Source of the DNA: Bacteroidota bacterium
GTDB lineage: Bacteria; Bacteroidota; Bacteroidia; Bacteroidales; Prolixibacteraceae
NCBI GenBank assembly: GCA_030695265.1
Contig: JAUYTA010000512.1
Coordinates: 1-9,042 of the forward strand
DNA length: 9,042 nt
Direction: 5' to 3'
The position numbers were made by a program, and so were the translations under genes. The notes under the pieces are model-generated. The model was not told the DNA's origin and searched no databases. It was given only the letters and a program-made list of their open reading frames with translations. Position 1 is the first letter of the stretch. Each line of letters starts with the position of its first letter. Of the stretch, positions 1 to 5,507 are shown in pieces.

Positions 1-54
1 CGAGAATTTCCTGTGGATCAAATGTGATGAAACGACCATGAGAAAATCTTTCTC

Positions 55-298
55 ACACAGGAGGATCCGCCAGCGGGCGGATGGCGAGTTCCCTGCCCGC
101 CAAAAGGCTTGTCAGGCGGGCATCTGGCAATTAAAAAACAATTATATATGAAAAATAGCACCACAGATTACGCAGATTTTCACAGATGAATCTGTGAAGT
201 GAGTTTTTAATCTGTGTTAATCTGAGTAATTTGTGGTATAAAAATTTAGTGTTCTCTGGTGTCCTGAAAAGGCAGATTGGCAGGTTGCCGAAATTAGA
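55..298. repeat. Composite interspersed repeat, copy 1 of 2
   Basis: This 244-bp element recurs at 336-579 with a constant offset of 281 and no gaps; I count about 10 base differences. It has two parts. The first is GC-rich with short inverted repeats (ATCCGCC/GGCGGAT and GCCCGCC/GGCGGGC). The second, at 160-237, is a long imperfect hairpin. Its left arm (160-188, beginning ACCACAGATTACGCAGATT) pairs with its right arm (209-237, ending AGTAATTTGTGGT) with about five mismatches over 29 nt. The CACAGAT/ATCTGTG motif occurs repeatedly inside. Both parts resemble intergenic repeats I know from Bacteroidota genomes. No coding function is evident, and the short reading frames through it are not credible genes. 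Confidence 0.9.
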
Positions 299-335
299 AT
301 ACGAACTGCGAAACGAGCCACCCAGATTAATTGGG

Positions 336-579
336 ACACAGGAGAATCCGCCAGCTGGCGGATGGCGAGTTCCCCGCCCGCCAAAAGGCTTGTCAGGCGG
401 GCATCTGGCAATTAAAAAACAATTATATATAAAAAATAGCACCACAGATTACGCAGATTTTCACAGATGAATCTGTGAAGTGAGTTTTCAATCTGTGTTA
501 ATCTGAGTAATTTGTGGTATAAAAATTTAGTGTTTTCTGGTGTCCTGAAAAGGCAGACTTTCAGGTTGCCAAAATTAGA
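336..579. repeat. Composite interspersed repeat, copy 2 of 2
   Basis: This is the second copy of the 244-bp element at 55-298, separated from it by 37 bp of unrelated sequence (299-335). The long hairpin of this copy lies at 441-518. Differences from copy 1 are single substitutions plus a small cluster near the right end (GATTGGCAGG against GACTTTCAGG). The right end lies about 60 bp before the probable lepA -33 element. The pair is therefore either a tandem duplication or two adjacent insertions upstream of lepA. Confidence 0.9.
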
Positions 580-583
580 TAAC

Positions 584-602
584 TAACGGTGAATCTCCGT
601 TA
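584..602. other. Small hairpin TAACGG/CCGTTA
   Basis: A perfect 6-bp inverted repeat (584-589 with 597-602) has a 7-nt loop. It sits between the right end of the 244-bp repeat and the lepA promoter. It has no T-tract and is weak, so I do not call it a terminator. Confidence 0.3.
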
Positions 603-639
603 AAGGGAATATTGTCGCACACCCCCTTGTTTTTTGCTG

Positions 640-669
640 GTTGCCATTCCCGAAATTTGAATATCTTTG
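640..669 (+). promoter_or_regulatory. Probable lepA promoter (Bacteroidota -33/-7 type)
   Basis: GTTG at 640-643 is followed after 18 nt by TATCTTTG at 662-669. The latter matches the Bacteroidota -7 consensus TAnnTTTG used by the primary sigma factor. Transcription would start near 676, giving a leader of about 45 nt before the lepA ATG. The -33 box is a partial match. No Shine-Dalgarno sequence precedes the start, which is normal in this phylum. Confidence 0.55.
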
Positions 670-721
670 CGCAAAATACGACTGGAAGAATTGATTAATA
701 AGGTTTTTAGACATTTTAGGA

Positions 722-2509
722 ATGAAGCACATACGTAATTTCTGCATTATTGCGCACATCGATCACGGAAAAAGTACTCTGGCCGACAGGCTGCTCGAAT
801 TCACCAAAACGGTGGATGGGCGCGCCATGAAAGCACAGGTTCTCGATAGCATGGACCTCGAACAGGAACGTGGGATTACCATCAAGAGCCACGCAATTCA
901 GATGCAGTACAACCTCAATGGTCAGGATTATATACTGAACCTGATTGATACTCCCGGACACGTTGACTTTTCGTACGAAGTTTCGCGCTCCATCGCCGCT
1001 TGCGAAGGCGCATTGCTCATCATCGACTCAACTCAGGGAATTCAGGCACAAACCATATCAAATTTATACCTGGCCATCGAACACGATCTGGAGATCATTC
1101 CGATCCTGAATAAAATGGACCTTGACAATGCAATGCCCGAAATCGTCGAAGATCAGATTATTGGCCTGATTGGCTGCCGGCGCACAGATATTATTCGTGC
1201 CAGCGGAAAAACCGGGCTTGGCATTGAAGAAATTCTGGAACGCATTGTAAATGACATTCCTGAACCAAAGGGAGTGGAAGATGCCCCGCTTCAGGCATTG
1301 ATATTCGATTCTGTTTTTAATCAATTCCGTGGAGTAATCGCCTATTTGAAAGTAGAAAATGGGGTGATCAGAAAAGGTGACCAGGTTAAATTCGTAAATG
1401 CCTCAAAAGAATATGTTGTTGACGAAGTTGGCGCGCTGAAACTCGGGATGTTTGAACGTCCGGAGTTGAAAGCCGGTAGTGTCGGATACATTATCTGCGG
1501 AATTAAAACCGCCCGCGAAGTAAAAGTGGGCGATACGGTTACTCATTCGAAAGCGCCTTGCGACAAAGCCATTTCAGGTTTTGAGGAAGTGAAGCCGATG
1601 GTTTTTGCCGGAGTTTACCCAATCGACTCCGAAGATTACGAAGACCTTCGTTCGGCCATGGAAAAATTGCAATTGAACGATGCATCGCTCACCTACGAAC
1701 CAGAATCATCGGCAGCGCTTGGCTTTGGATTTCGTTGCGGTTTCCTCGGACTGCTGCACATGGAAATCGTTCAGGAGCGCCTCGACCGCGAATACGATAT
1801 GAACGTGATTACCACCGTTCCCAACGTGCTTTATCACGTGCACACCACGAAGGGCGAAACCATCAATGTTTACAATCCGTCGGGACTGCCTGCTACCACT
1901 ACCATCGACGATATTGACGAGCCGTTTATCCGCGCAAATATTATTACTGCTTCCGATTTTATCGGGTCAATCATGACTTTGTGCCTCGAAAAACGTGGAA
2001 TACTCATCAAACAGGAATACCTGACTACCGACCGCGTTGAGCTGATGTTCGATCTTCCGCTGGGCGAAATTGTGTTCGACTTCTACGATAAACTGAAAAG
2101 TATTTCGAAAGGATACGCTTCGTTCGATTACCATGTTCTTGATTTCCGCCCTGCCAAACTGGTGCGCCTGGATATTCTCCTGAACGGTGAAATGGTGGAT
2201 GCTTTATCGACCTTGATTCACGTGAGCAATGCTTACAGTTTTGGAAAACGTATGTGCGAAAAGCTGAAGGAACTGATTCCGCGTCAGCAGTTCGACATTG
2301 CCATTCAGGCAGCCATTGGCGCAAAAATTATTTCGAGGGAAACAGTTAAAGCTGTTCGTAAAGATGTGACTGCCAAATGTTACGGAGGTGATATTACCCG
2401 TAAACGCAAGCTGCTCGAAAAACAGAAAAAAGGCAAGAAACGCATGAAACAGGTTGGAAATGTGGAAGTTCCGCAGAATGCGTTTTTAGCTGTCCTGAAA
2501 TTGGATTGA
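722..2509 (+). CDS. lepA: Translation elongation factor 4 (LepA), GTPase
   Basis: This is a complete 595-aa protein of the usual LepA length. LepA is a ribosome-associated translational GTPase that resembles EF-G but lacks domain IV. It is linked to back-translocation or ribosome biogenesis and acts in the cytoplasm or at the membrane. Seen in the sequence: the P-loop AHIDHGKST (residues 11-19), switch I RGITIKS (50-56), DTPGH with the catalytic His (76-80), NKMD (130-133) and SGK (161-163). The LepA-specific C-terminal domain is present, with [20 protein letters not shown] near the end and the terminus FLAVLKLD. The ATG at 722 gives the canonical N-terminus [19 protein letters not shown]. 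The gene stands alone, with its own promoter at 640-669 and a REP-like hairpin starting 18 nt after the stop. No defects are seen. Confidence 0.98.
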   Translation: MKHIRNFCIIAHIDHGKSTLADRLLEFTKTVDGRAMKAQVLDSMDLEQERGITIKSHAIQMQYNLNGQDYILNLIDTPGHVDFSYEVSRSIAACEGALLIIDSTQGIQAQTISNLYLAIEHDLEIIPILNKMDLDNAMPEIVEDQIIGLIGCRRTDIIRASGKTGLGIEEILERIVNDIPEPKGVEDAPLQALIFDSVFNQFRGVIAYLKVENGVIRKGDQVKFVNASKEYVVDEVGALKLGMFERPELKAGSVGYIICGIKTAREVKVGDTVTHSKAPCDKAISGFEEVKPMVFAGVYPIDSEDYEDLRSAMEKLQLNDASLTYEPESSAALGFGFRCGFLGLLHMEIVQERLDREYDMNVITTVPNVLYHVHTTKGETINVYNPSGLPATTTIDDIDEPFIRANIITASDFIGSIMTLCLEKRGILIKQEYLTTDRVELMFDLPLGEIVFDFYDKLKSISKGYASFDYHVLDFRPAKLVRLDILLNGEMVDALSTLIHVSNAYSFGKRMCEKLKELIPRQQFDIAIQAAIGAKIISRETVKAVRKDVTAKCYGGDITRKRKLLEKQKKGKKRMKQVGNVEVPQNAFLAVLKLD

Positions 2510-2516
2510 GAAATTT

Positions 2517-2563
2517 GCTTCTTACCTACTGAGCGGGTGACTCCAAGTCACCCGCTCAGTAAC
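2517..2563. repeat. REP-like palindromic repeat, copy 1 (3' of lepA)
   Basis: A perfect 15-bp inverted repeat (2528-2542 with 2546-2560, arm ACTGAGCGGGTGACT) has a 3-nt CCA loop. It is preceded by GCTTCTTAC and followed by AACC. A second copy with the same flanks lies at 3264-3310. There is no T-tract after the stem, so it is not a standard intrinsic terminator. It could still act as a transcript 3'-end stabiliser because it lies just after the lepA stop. It resembles the REP palindromes mobilised by RAYT (Y1) transposases in other bacteria; that link is inference. Confidence 0.85.
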
Positions 2564-2597
2564 CACATAAATTCATCGGATGACAAAATATATTTAA

Positions 2598-2616
2598 ACG
2601 CGATTACAAATCGCGT
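2598..2616. repeat. Short hairpin ACGCGATT/AATCGCGT
   Basis: A perfect 8-bp inverted repeat has an ACA loop, in the gene-free stretch after lepA. It resembles palindromes common between genes in Bacteroidota. Whether it has a function is unknown. Confidence 0.65.
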
Positions 2617-2625
2617 CACCCAATT

Positions 2626-2644
2626 CGCAACCTTTTCGGGAGCA
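2626..2644. repeat. 19-bp direct repeat, copy 1
   Basis: CGCAACCTTTTCGGGAGCA is repeated exactly at 2921-2939. There the same bases, read on the minus strand, form the first codons of the truncated ATPase. The flanks of the two copies are otherwise unrelated. Confidence 0.85.
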
Positions 2645-2687
2645 GAGCACTGTTGATATTTGTAGTGTGAATGCAATACACGCAAAA

Positions 2688-2700
2688 GGTGCGGAGCACC
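2688..2700. repeat. Short hairpin GGTGC/GCACC
   Basis: A 5-bp inverted repeat with a GGA loop lies within a stretch (about 2640-2710) that reads like a Bacteroidota interspersed repeat. No coding potential is seen here. Confidence 0.5.
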
Positions 2701-2716
2701 GAAATATACGCCTATG

Positions 2717-2763
2717 AGCTTTCCCAAAGTTTATTTTAAACTGAAAAAAACTTTGGGAAAGCT
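2717..2763. repeat. Perfect 16-bp inverted repeat with 15-nt AT-rich loop
   Basis: AGCTTTCCCAAAGTTT at 2717-2732 is exactly complementary to AAACTTTGGGAAAGCT at 2748-2763. It lies between lepA and the 3' end of the truncated ATPase gene. No run of T follows the stem on either strand, so a terminator role is possible but not shown. It may be a non-autonomous repeat element. Confidence 0.8.
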
Positions 2764-2847
2764 TTAACATCTAACTATAAGGTAGATAAGGTTGGGCTCT
2801 GGGGGTCATTACCAGATTACTAAGGTGTCGATAAGAAAGTAAGGTTT

Positions 2848-2940
2848 TTAAAAATTTAATTCTTTGGGAATCCGTTCGAGAATTGTTGTTTTTCCTGAAC
2901 CATTGGGACCAGCAAACAGCCGCAACCTTTTCGGGAGCAT
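2848..2940 (-). pseudogene. Truncated zeta-toxin-like P-loop ATPase (N-terminal 30 codons)
   Basis: The minus-strand ATG at 2940-2938 begins MLPKRLRLFAGPNGSGKTTI, continues through LERIPKELNF, and stops at 2850-2848. The Walker A motif GPNGSGKTT is clear. The surrounding pattern matches the start of small zeta-toxin-like or predicted AAA ATPases (COG4185 type), usually around 200 aa. Everything after about residue 30 is missing: no Walker B, lid or substrate-binding region is seen in any minus-strand frame down to lepA. The start codon follows the stop of the upstream 74-aa gene with one base between them, so the two were probably one transcript. The remnant cannot be an active kinase. The first five or six codons coincide with a 19-bp repeat found also at 2626-2644, which may relate to how the gene was rearranged. 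Confidence 0.75.
2921..2939. repeat. 19-bp direct repeat, copy 2
   Basis: This is an exact match to 2626-2644, 295 bp away. It overlaps the 5' end of the truncated ATPase gene on the minus strand and ends one base inside its start codon. Confidence 0.85.
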
Positions 2941-2941
2941 C

Positions 2942-3166
2942 TTATTTTAATTTGAACTTGTTGGTTATCAATTTTCTTTCGCATTTCAAACTGCCAAGTC
3001 TTATTTTTTTTCCACTCGGATGCCTTTCAACCAGCATATTTCCCTCAGTATAAACAATAGAAAGATTTGACTTTAGAGCTTTGGAAAAACCTTCGGAAGT
3101 GGCTTCACTTGCGATGTTTTTGAGTTTTCCCTGGCTTATTTTCTTAATTGGTTTTAAAGTGCTCAT
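2942..3166 (-). CDS. Small basic protein, putative antitoxin-like partner of the truncated ATPase
   Basis: The 74-aa product begins MSTLKPIKKISQGKLKNIAS and is rich in Lys. It has an amphipathic N-terminal half (about residues 8-33) and a C-terminal segment NLSIVYTEGNMLVERHPSGK that looks like a small beta hairpin. There is no signal peptide and no membrane segment. Its stop is followed after one base by the start of the truncated P-loop ATPase, so it is the first gene of a two-gene operon. Small proteins with a similar '...VY.ENG.LVE..P.G...' tail seem to precede zeta-toxin-like ATPases in Bacteroidota. This is from memory and supports an antitoxin or accessory role only as inference. The reading frame is intact although its partner is broken. 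Short genes ending in KFKLK-type tails carry little signal, so the function remains open. Confidence 0.65.
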   Translation of the reverse strand: MSTLKPIKKISQGKLKNIASEATSEGFSKALKSNLSIVYTEGNMLVERHPSGKKIRLGSLKCERKLITNKFKLK

Positions 3167-3186
3167 CCTGTTAGATATTTAAAAGT

Positions 3187-3194
3187 CAAATTTA
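3187..3194 (-). promoter_or_regulatory. Possible -7 element for the 74-aa gene
   Basis: Read on the minus strand the site is TAAATTTG, an exact match to TAnnTTTG, ending 20 nt before the ATG at 3166. No good TTTG appears at the -33 position, so the call is tentative. Confidence 0.35.
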
Positions 3195-3263
3195 CAAAAG
3201 GAATTGGTATATCCCATTTTTTTATTCGCATCGCAAAGCTAATTTCTTTCCCGTAAACCGAAA

Positions 3264-3310
3264 GCTTCTTACTCACCGAGCAGGTGACTTGGAGTCACCT
3301 GCTCAGTAAC
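3264..3310. repeat. REP-like palindromic repeat, copy 2 (3' of the PAS gene)
   Basis: Arms GAGCAGGTGACT (3278-3289) and AGTCACCTGCTC (3293-3304) pair perfectly around a TGG loop. The flanks GCTTCTTAC and CAGTAACC are the same as in the copy at 2517-2563. Against that copy, one G-C pair of the stem has become A-T on both arms, a compensatory change. The stem ends 12 bp beyond the stop of the minus-strand PAS gene. Read in that gene's direction the loop is CCA, the same as for lepA. Confidence 0.85.
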
Positions 3311-3318
3311 CCATTCCC

Positions 3319-4518
3319 TTACTGACCCCAATCCAGCAACCTTTGTTCGCCTTCAAGGTTGCGGATTTCGGTAATTTCCTGCGAGACCTCCACCACTCCC
3401 CGGTAATTTCCAGTTTCATCGCGTATGGCGAAATACTGGATCAGGATAAATTCGCCTTTCATCTGAATCCAGAAACTGGCCTTGTCCTTTTCGCCGTTTC
3501 GGAAAGCCTCCACAATTTGCTCCACGACGTGCACACTTTCGGGCGGATGGCAGTTTTTCACCTCGCGACCGATAATCGAATTGATACGGTGGAAGATCCG
3601 TTTTTCAGGAGTAGAGTAAAATTTCACCTTGCCAAATTCGTCAACGTAGGTGATGTCAACCGGTAAATGATTAAAAATGAGGACAATTTGTTCCGCAGAT
3701 AAAAAACCGGTTTTTAAGTCTATTTCTCCTGAAGGCGTGGTTTCGCTGGTCGAAGGTTCATGAATTTTTATTTCAGGATGAATAAACGGAAAACCGGTTT
3801 CGATGCAGTGGTTCAGCAGTAAACTGAGTTCTTTTTCAGGAATTAAATCGAGTGCTACCGGGAAAAGTATCCGTTCTTCGCGGAACCTGATGGCATACAT
3901 ATCGAAAAACACATCGCCTGCCAGCCGGTTGAATTGTTTCAGATCGAAACCGGGTTCGCCAAGTAACCCAACAATCGCTTTTATGTTTGCGCGAATATCG
4001 TCGTGAAGCGACCACATTACCTGCAAACAATTGTAATCGGGCATGTATGCTTCAATCAGCGGAAACAATACGTTTTCCTTGATCTGATAGTGCAAATCCA
4101 TTTTCGACAGATCGGCAAATTTCTCCCTCAACCCGTTACGGAGCGTTTCATTTTCAGGGTTGCGGTTGATTTCCTTCATCAATGGACGGATGGCTTTCAG
4201 GCGTATATCGAGTTGTTCGTTGTTTTGGATCAGGTAACCGGCCAGACTATCTGTTGCCGGTGCTTCGTATGGAAATTCACGAAGCGTTTTGTTCAAAAGG
4301 TTCAGCGCCTTGTTGATACCTTTTTTCAGGTCGTCCATCGGCAGTTTCAGGTGGAGCAGCCAATCGACCACTGTAATTACATCGGCAGGAGTGGCGCGAC
4401 CGATCACATCCTGGTATTCGCTGACCATTGCCGGATTTATTTCGCCGCGGACAGCTGCTTCGAAAAGGGCTGTCAACCGGGCGATACGCTGTTGTTTATG
4501 GTTGGTAAATTCTGACAT
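3319..4518 (-). CDS. DUF438 / hemerythrin-like / PAS_10 sensor protein
   Basis: The product is 399 aa from the chosen start. Domain order: a DUF438-type helical region (about residues 8-80); a hemerythrin-like four-helix region (about 92-246) with HYQIKEN (143-149), MWSLHDDIR (168-176) and FREERILFP (212-220); then a PAS_10 domain (about 270-399) with FNHLPVDITYVDEFGKVKFY (282-301), IGREVKNCHPPESV (316-329) and the family-typical end EGEQRLLDW. Related proteins are thought to sense oxygen, redox state or NO-type signals in anaerobes, with a di-iron site and a PAS ligand; the true ligand is unknown. The His-rich start of the hemerythrin region usual in the family is not visible: the region reads GYLIQNNEQLD. 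There is no output domain and no membrane segment. The frame extends 19 codons upstream, to an ATG at 4575, but homology begins at MSEF and the promoter match lies inside the extension. I therefore start at 4518. Confidence 0.9.
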   Translation of the reverse strand: MSEFTNHKQQRIARLTALFEAAVRGEINPAMVSEYQDVIGRATPADVITVVDWLLHLKLPMDDLKKGINKALNLLNKTLREFPYEAPATDSLAGYLIQNNEQLDIRLKAIRPLMKEINRNPENETLRNGLREKFADLSKMDLHYQIKENVLFPLIEAYMPDYNCLQVMWSLHDDIRANIKAIVGLLGEPGFDLKQFNRLAGDVFFDMYAIRFREERILFPVALDLIPEKELSLLLNHCIETGFPFIHPEIKIHEPSTSETTPSGEIDLKTGFLSAEQIVLIFNHLPVDITYVDEFGKVKFYSTPEKRIFHRINSIIGREVKNCHPPESVHVVEQIVEAFRNGEKDKASFWIQMKGEFILIQYFAIRDETGNYRGVVEVSQEITEIRNLEGEQRLLDWGQ

Positions 4519-4533
4519 TTTATTTGTTTGGTT

Positions 4534-4565
4534 TAAATATACGATTATCGGGTTAAAATTAGCAA
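4534..4565 (-). promoter_or_regulatory. Possible promoter of the PAS sensor gene
   Basis: On the minus strand TTGC (4565-4562) and TATATTTA (4541-4534) are 20 nt apart. They approximate the Bacteroidota -33/-7 pattern, with A instead of G at the last position of the -7 box. The site lies 16-47 nt before the preferred ATG at 4518, whose leader (ACAAATAAAATG) is A-rich, as is usual in this phylum. Confidence 0.4.
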
Positions 4566-4575
4566 TTCGCTCCAT

Positions 4576-4977
4576 GAAAGGGCAGTATAGGTTTTGAAAT
4601 TTTATTCAATGCCCCTGCAAAATGAACCATTCCTACAGGTGGGTTGTGAAAAATCAGGAGCAAAGCATTTTTTAGTTCCTTTCTGTTTTTGACGCTGTCA
4701 GGTCTTACAGACGCTGACAGGTCTCGCTCCTGCCGGAAAACCTGTTGGCGTCCGAAGCTATCCGACATGCCGGAACAAGCTCTGACAGTGTTTTTAGGAT
4801 GAAAGAAAATTTCATAAATTCTTTACACCCCACCCTTCGGGATTTACATGTTAGAGCCATAGGCTCGGTTTATGTTGTAAGGATGGACTTTAGTCCGTCC
4901 CGGATGCGAACGAACAACATAAAAAGAGAGCCGTAGGTTCGGTCCATGTTTACTACCCACCCAAAATATTATCTCAT
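4576..4977. other. Gene-free repeat mosaic, first part
   Basis: No convincing gene is seen; the short frames crossing this stretch follow repeats. It holds GACGCTGTCAGGTC and GACGCTGACAGGTC (4691-4704 and 4710-4723), which also form a CTGTCAG/CTGACAG stem. It also holds the AGAGCC...ATGTT repeat pair at 4852-4949, described separately. The motif GGCGTCCGAA near 4748 recurs near 5243. Confidence 0.7.
4852..4949. repeat. Nested palindromic element between two AGAGCC...ATGTT copies
   Basis: AGAGCC(A/G)TAGG(C/T)TCGGT then ATGTT occurs at about 4852-4875 and again at about 4926-4949. Between and overlapping them, TTTATGTTGT (4869-4878) pairs perfectly with ACAACATAAA (4914-4923). Inside that arch, 4881-4900 is a second hairpin (GGATGGACT with AGTCCGTCC, one G-T pair). 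The layout is that of a small structured repeat element. No protein is encoded. Confidence 0.75.
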
Positions 4978-5009
4978 TTTCAAATTTTCAAATTTTCACA
5001 TCTCCATGC
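4978..5009. repeat. Short 8-bp tandem array (TTTCAAAT-type units)
   Basis: The units TTTCAAAT, TTTCAAAT, TTTCACAT and CTCCATGC follow each other in an 8-bp period. They belong to the same family as the longer array at 5082-5217 and are separated from it by unrelated repeat sequence. Confidence 0.6.
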
Positions 5010-5027
5010 TCATGTTTAATCGTGTCC

Positions 5028-5058
5028 GTCGCCTAAAGGCAGACAGCCTGAAGGATAT
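5028..5058. repeat. Interspersed repeat GTC..CTAAAG..CAGAC..AAGGATAT, copy outside the ORF
   Basis: This stretch matches 6631-6658, inside the large reading frame, apart from a few small gaps and substitutions. Shared blocks are GTC, CTAAA, GCAGAC and AAGGATAT. It shows that the sequence inside the large ORF is a mobile or dispersed repeat and not normal coding sequence. Confidence 0.6.
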
Positions 5059-5081
5059 CCAGCATCTTATCATCAGCTTGC

Positions 5082-5217
5082 CTTTTCATTTTCACATCTT
5101 CTCATCTTCACATTTTCACATCGCCTTCTCGCCCCCTCGCCTTGTCTCCACATCTCCACATCTCCACATCTTCACATCTTCACATCTTCAAATTTCCACA
5201 TCTTCACATTTTCCCAT
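5082..5217. repeat. 8-bp tandem repeat array A (YTYCACAT units, 17 units)
   Basis: Seventeen consecutive 8-bp units can be read without a slip, mostly CTTCACAT, CTCCACAT or TTTCACAT. Three units in the middle (5122-5145: CGCCTTCT, CGCCCCCT, CGCCTTGT) belong to the unit type of array B. A partial 7-bp unit follows. The period is not a multiple of three, so the open frames through it are incidental. Such arrays are common intergenic sequence in Bacteroidota. Confidence 0.9.
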
Positions 5218-5244
5218 TTCCCATTTCCTGCAAGGCTGGCAGGC

Positions 5245-5292
5245 GTCCGAAAGATGGTTTTCCTTTGAAAAACATTATTCCGCGGACGGGTT
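5245..5292. repeat. GTCCG...CGGAC bounded repeat, copy outside the ORF
   Basis: The 48-bp stretch starts GTCCGAAAGA and ends CGCGGACGGGTT, with GTCCG/CGGAC as terminal inverted bases. The same ends and the same total length recur at 6405-6452, inside the large reading frame, while the middle differs. About 35 bp after this element, a further repeat-like motif CGCACCTAAAGGCG lies at 5327-5340. Confidence 0.65.
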
Positions 5293-5368
5293 TTCTAAAT
5301 GCATTTCTTTTTTTCTACAAATATTTCGCACCTAAAGGCGCTTAACCCATTATCGCATTCCGTTCCAT

Positions 5369-5507
5369 CGCCTCCCCATCGCCTTGTCTCCCCATCGCCC
5401 CATCGCCTTGTCGCCTTGTCGCCTTGTCGCCTTGTCGCCTTGCCGCCTCATCGCCCCATCGCCTTGTCGCCTTGTCGCCTTGTCGCCTTGTCGCCTTGTC
5501 GCCTTGC
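5369..5507. repeat. 8-bp tandem repeat array B (CGCCTTGT units)
   Basis: From 5380 to 5507 there are exactly sixteen 8-bp units. Ten are perfect CGCCTTGT and two are CGCCTTGC; the others are CTCCCCAT, CGCCCCAT (twice) and CGCCTCAT. A less regular 11-bp unit precedes them at 5369. There is a higher-order pattern: CGCCCCAT, then four CGCCTTGT and one CGCCTTGC, then CGCCTCAT, then CGCCCCAT with five CGCCTTGT and one CGCCTTGC. This suggests a block duplication. Minus-strand translation gives an RQGDKATR-like 8-aa repeat, an artefact of 24-nt periodicity. Confidence 0.95.

Noticed and set aside
2..151. Frame open from the left edge, possibly the tail of an upstream gene
   Set aside because: About two thirds of it is the 244-bp dispersed repeat, and the 18 or so codons before that show no recognisable protein. 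It cannot be supported from this window.
131..470. Short ORFs on both strands upstream of lepA
   Set aside because: They are translations of the duplicated repeat element (PPDKPFGGRGTRHPPAGG-type and LRNLWCYF-type peptides), which is typical intergenic sequence in Bacteroidota.
2528..2560. Intrinsic terminator of lepA
   Set aside because: The stem is strong but no T-tract follows, and the same palindrome with conserved flanks occurs at 3264-3310. A dispersed REP-like repeat explains it better.
4003..4515. Plus-strand 170-aa ORF
   Set aside because: It is the antisense shadow of the well-supported DUF438/hemerythrin/PAS gene.
4559..4768. Minus-strand 69-aa ORF upstream of the PAS sensor gene
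   Set aside because: It runs through the GACGCTG..CAGGTC repeat, has no recognisable domain, and overlaps the region expected to hold the sensor gene promoter.
4978..5507. CRISPR array
   Set aside because: The repeats are contiguous 8-bp units with no spacers, and no cas gene is nearby.
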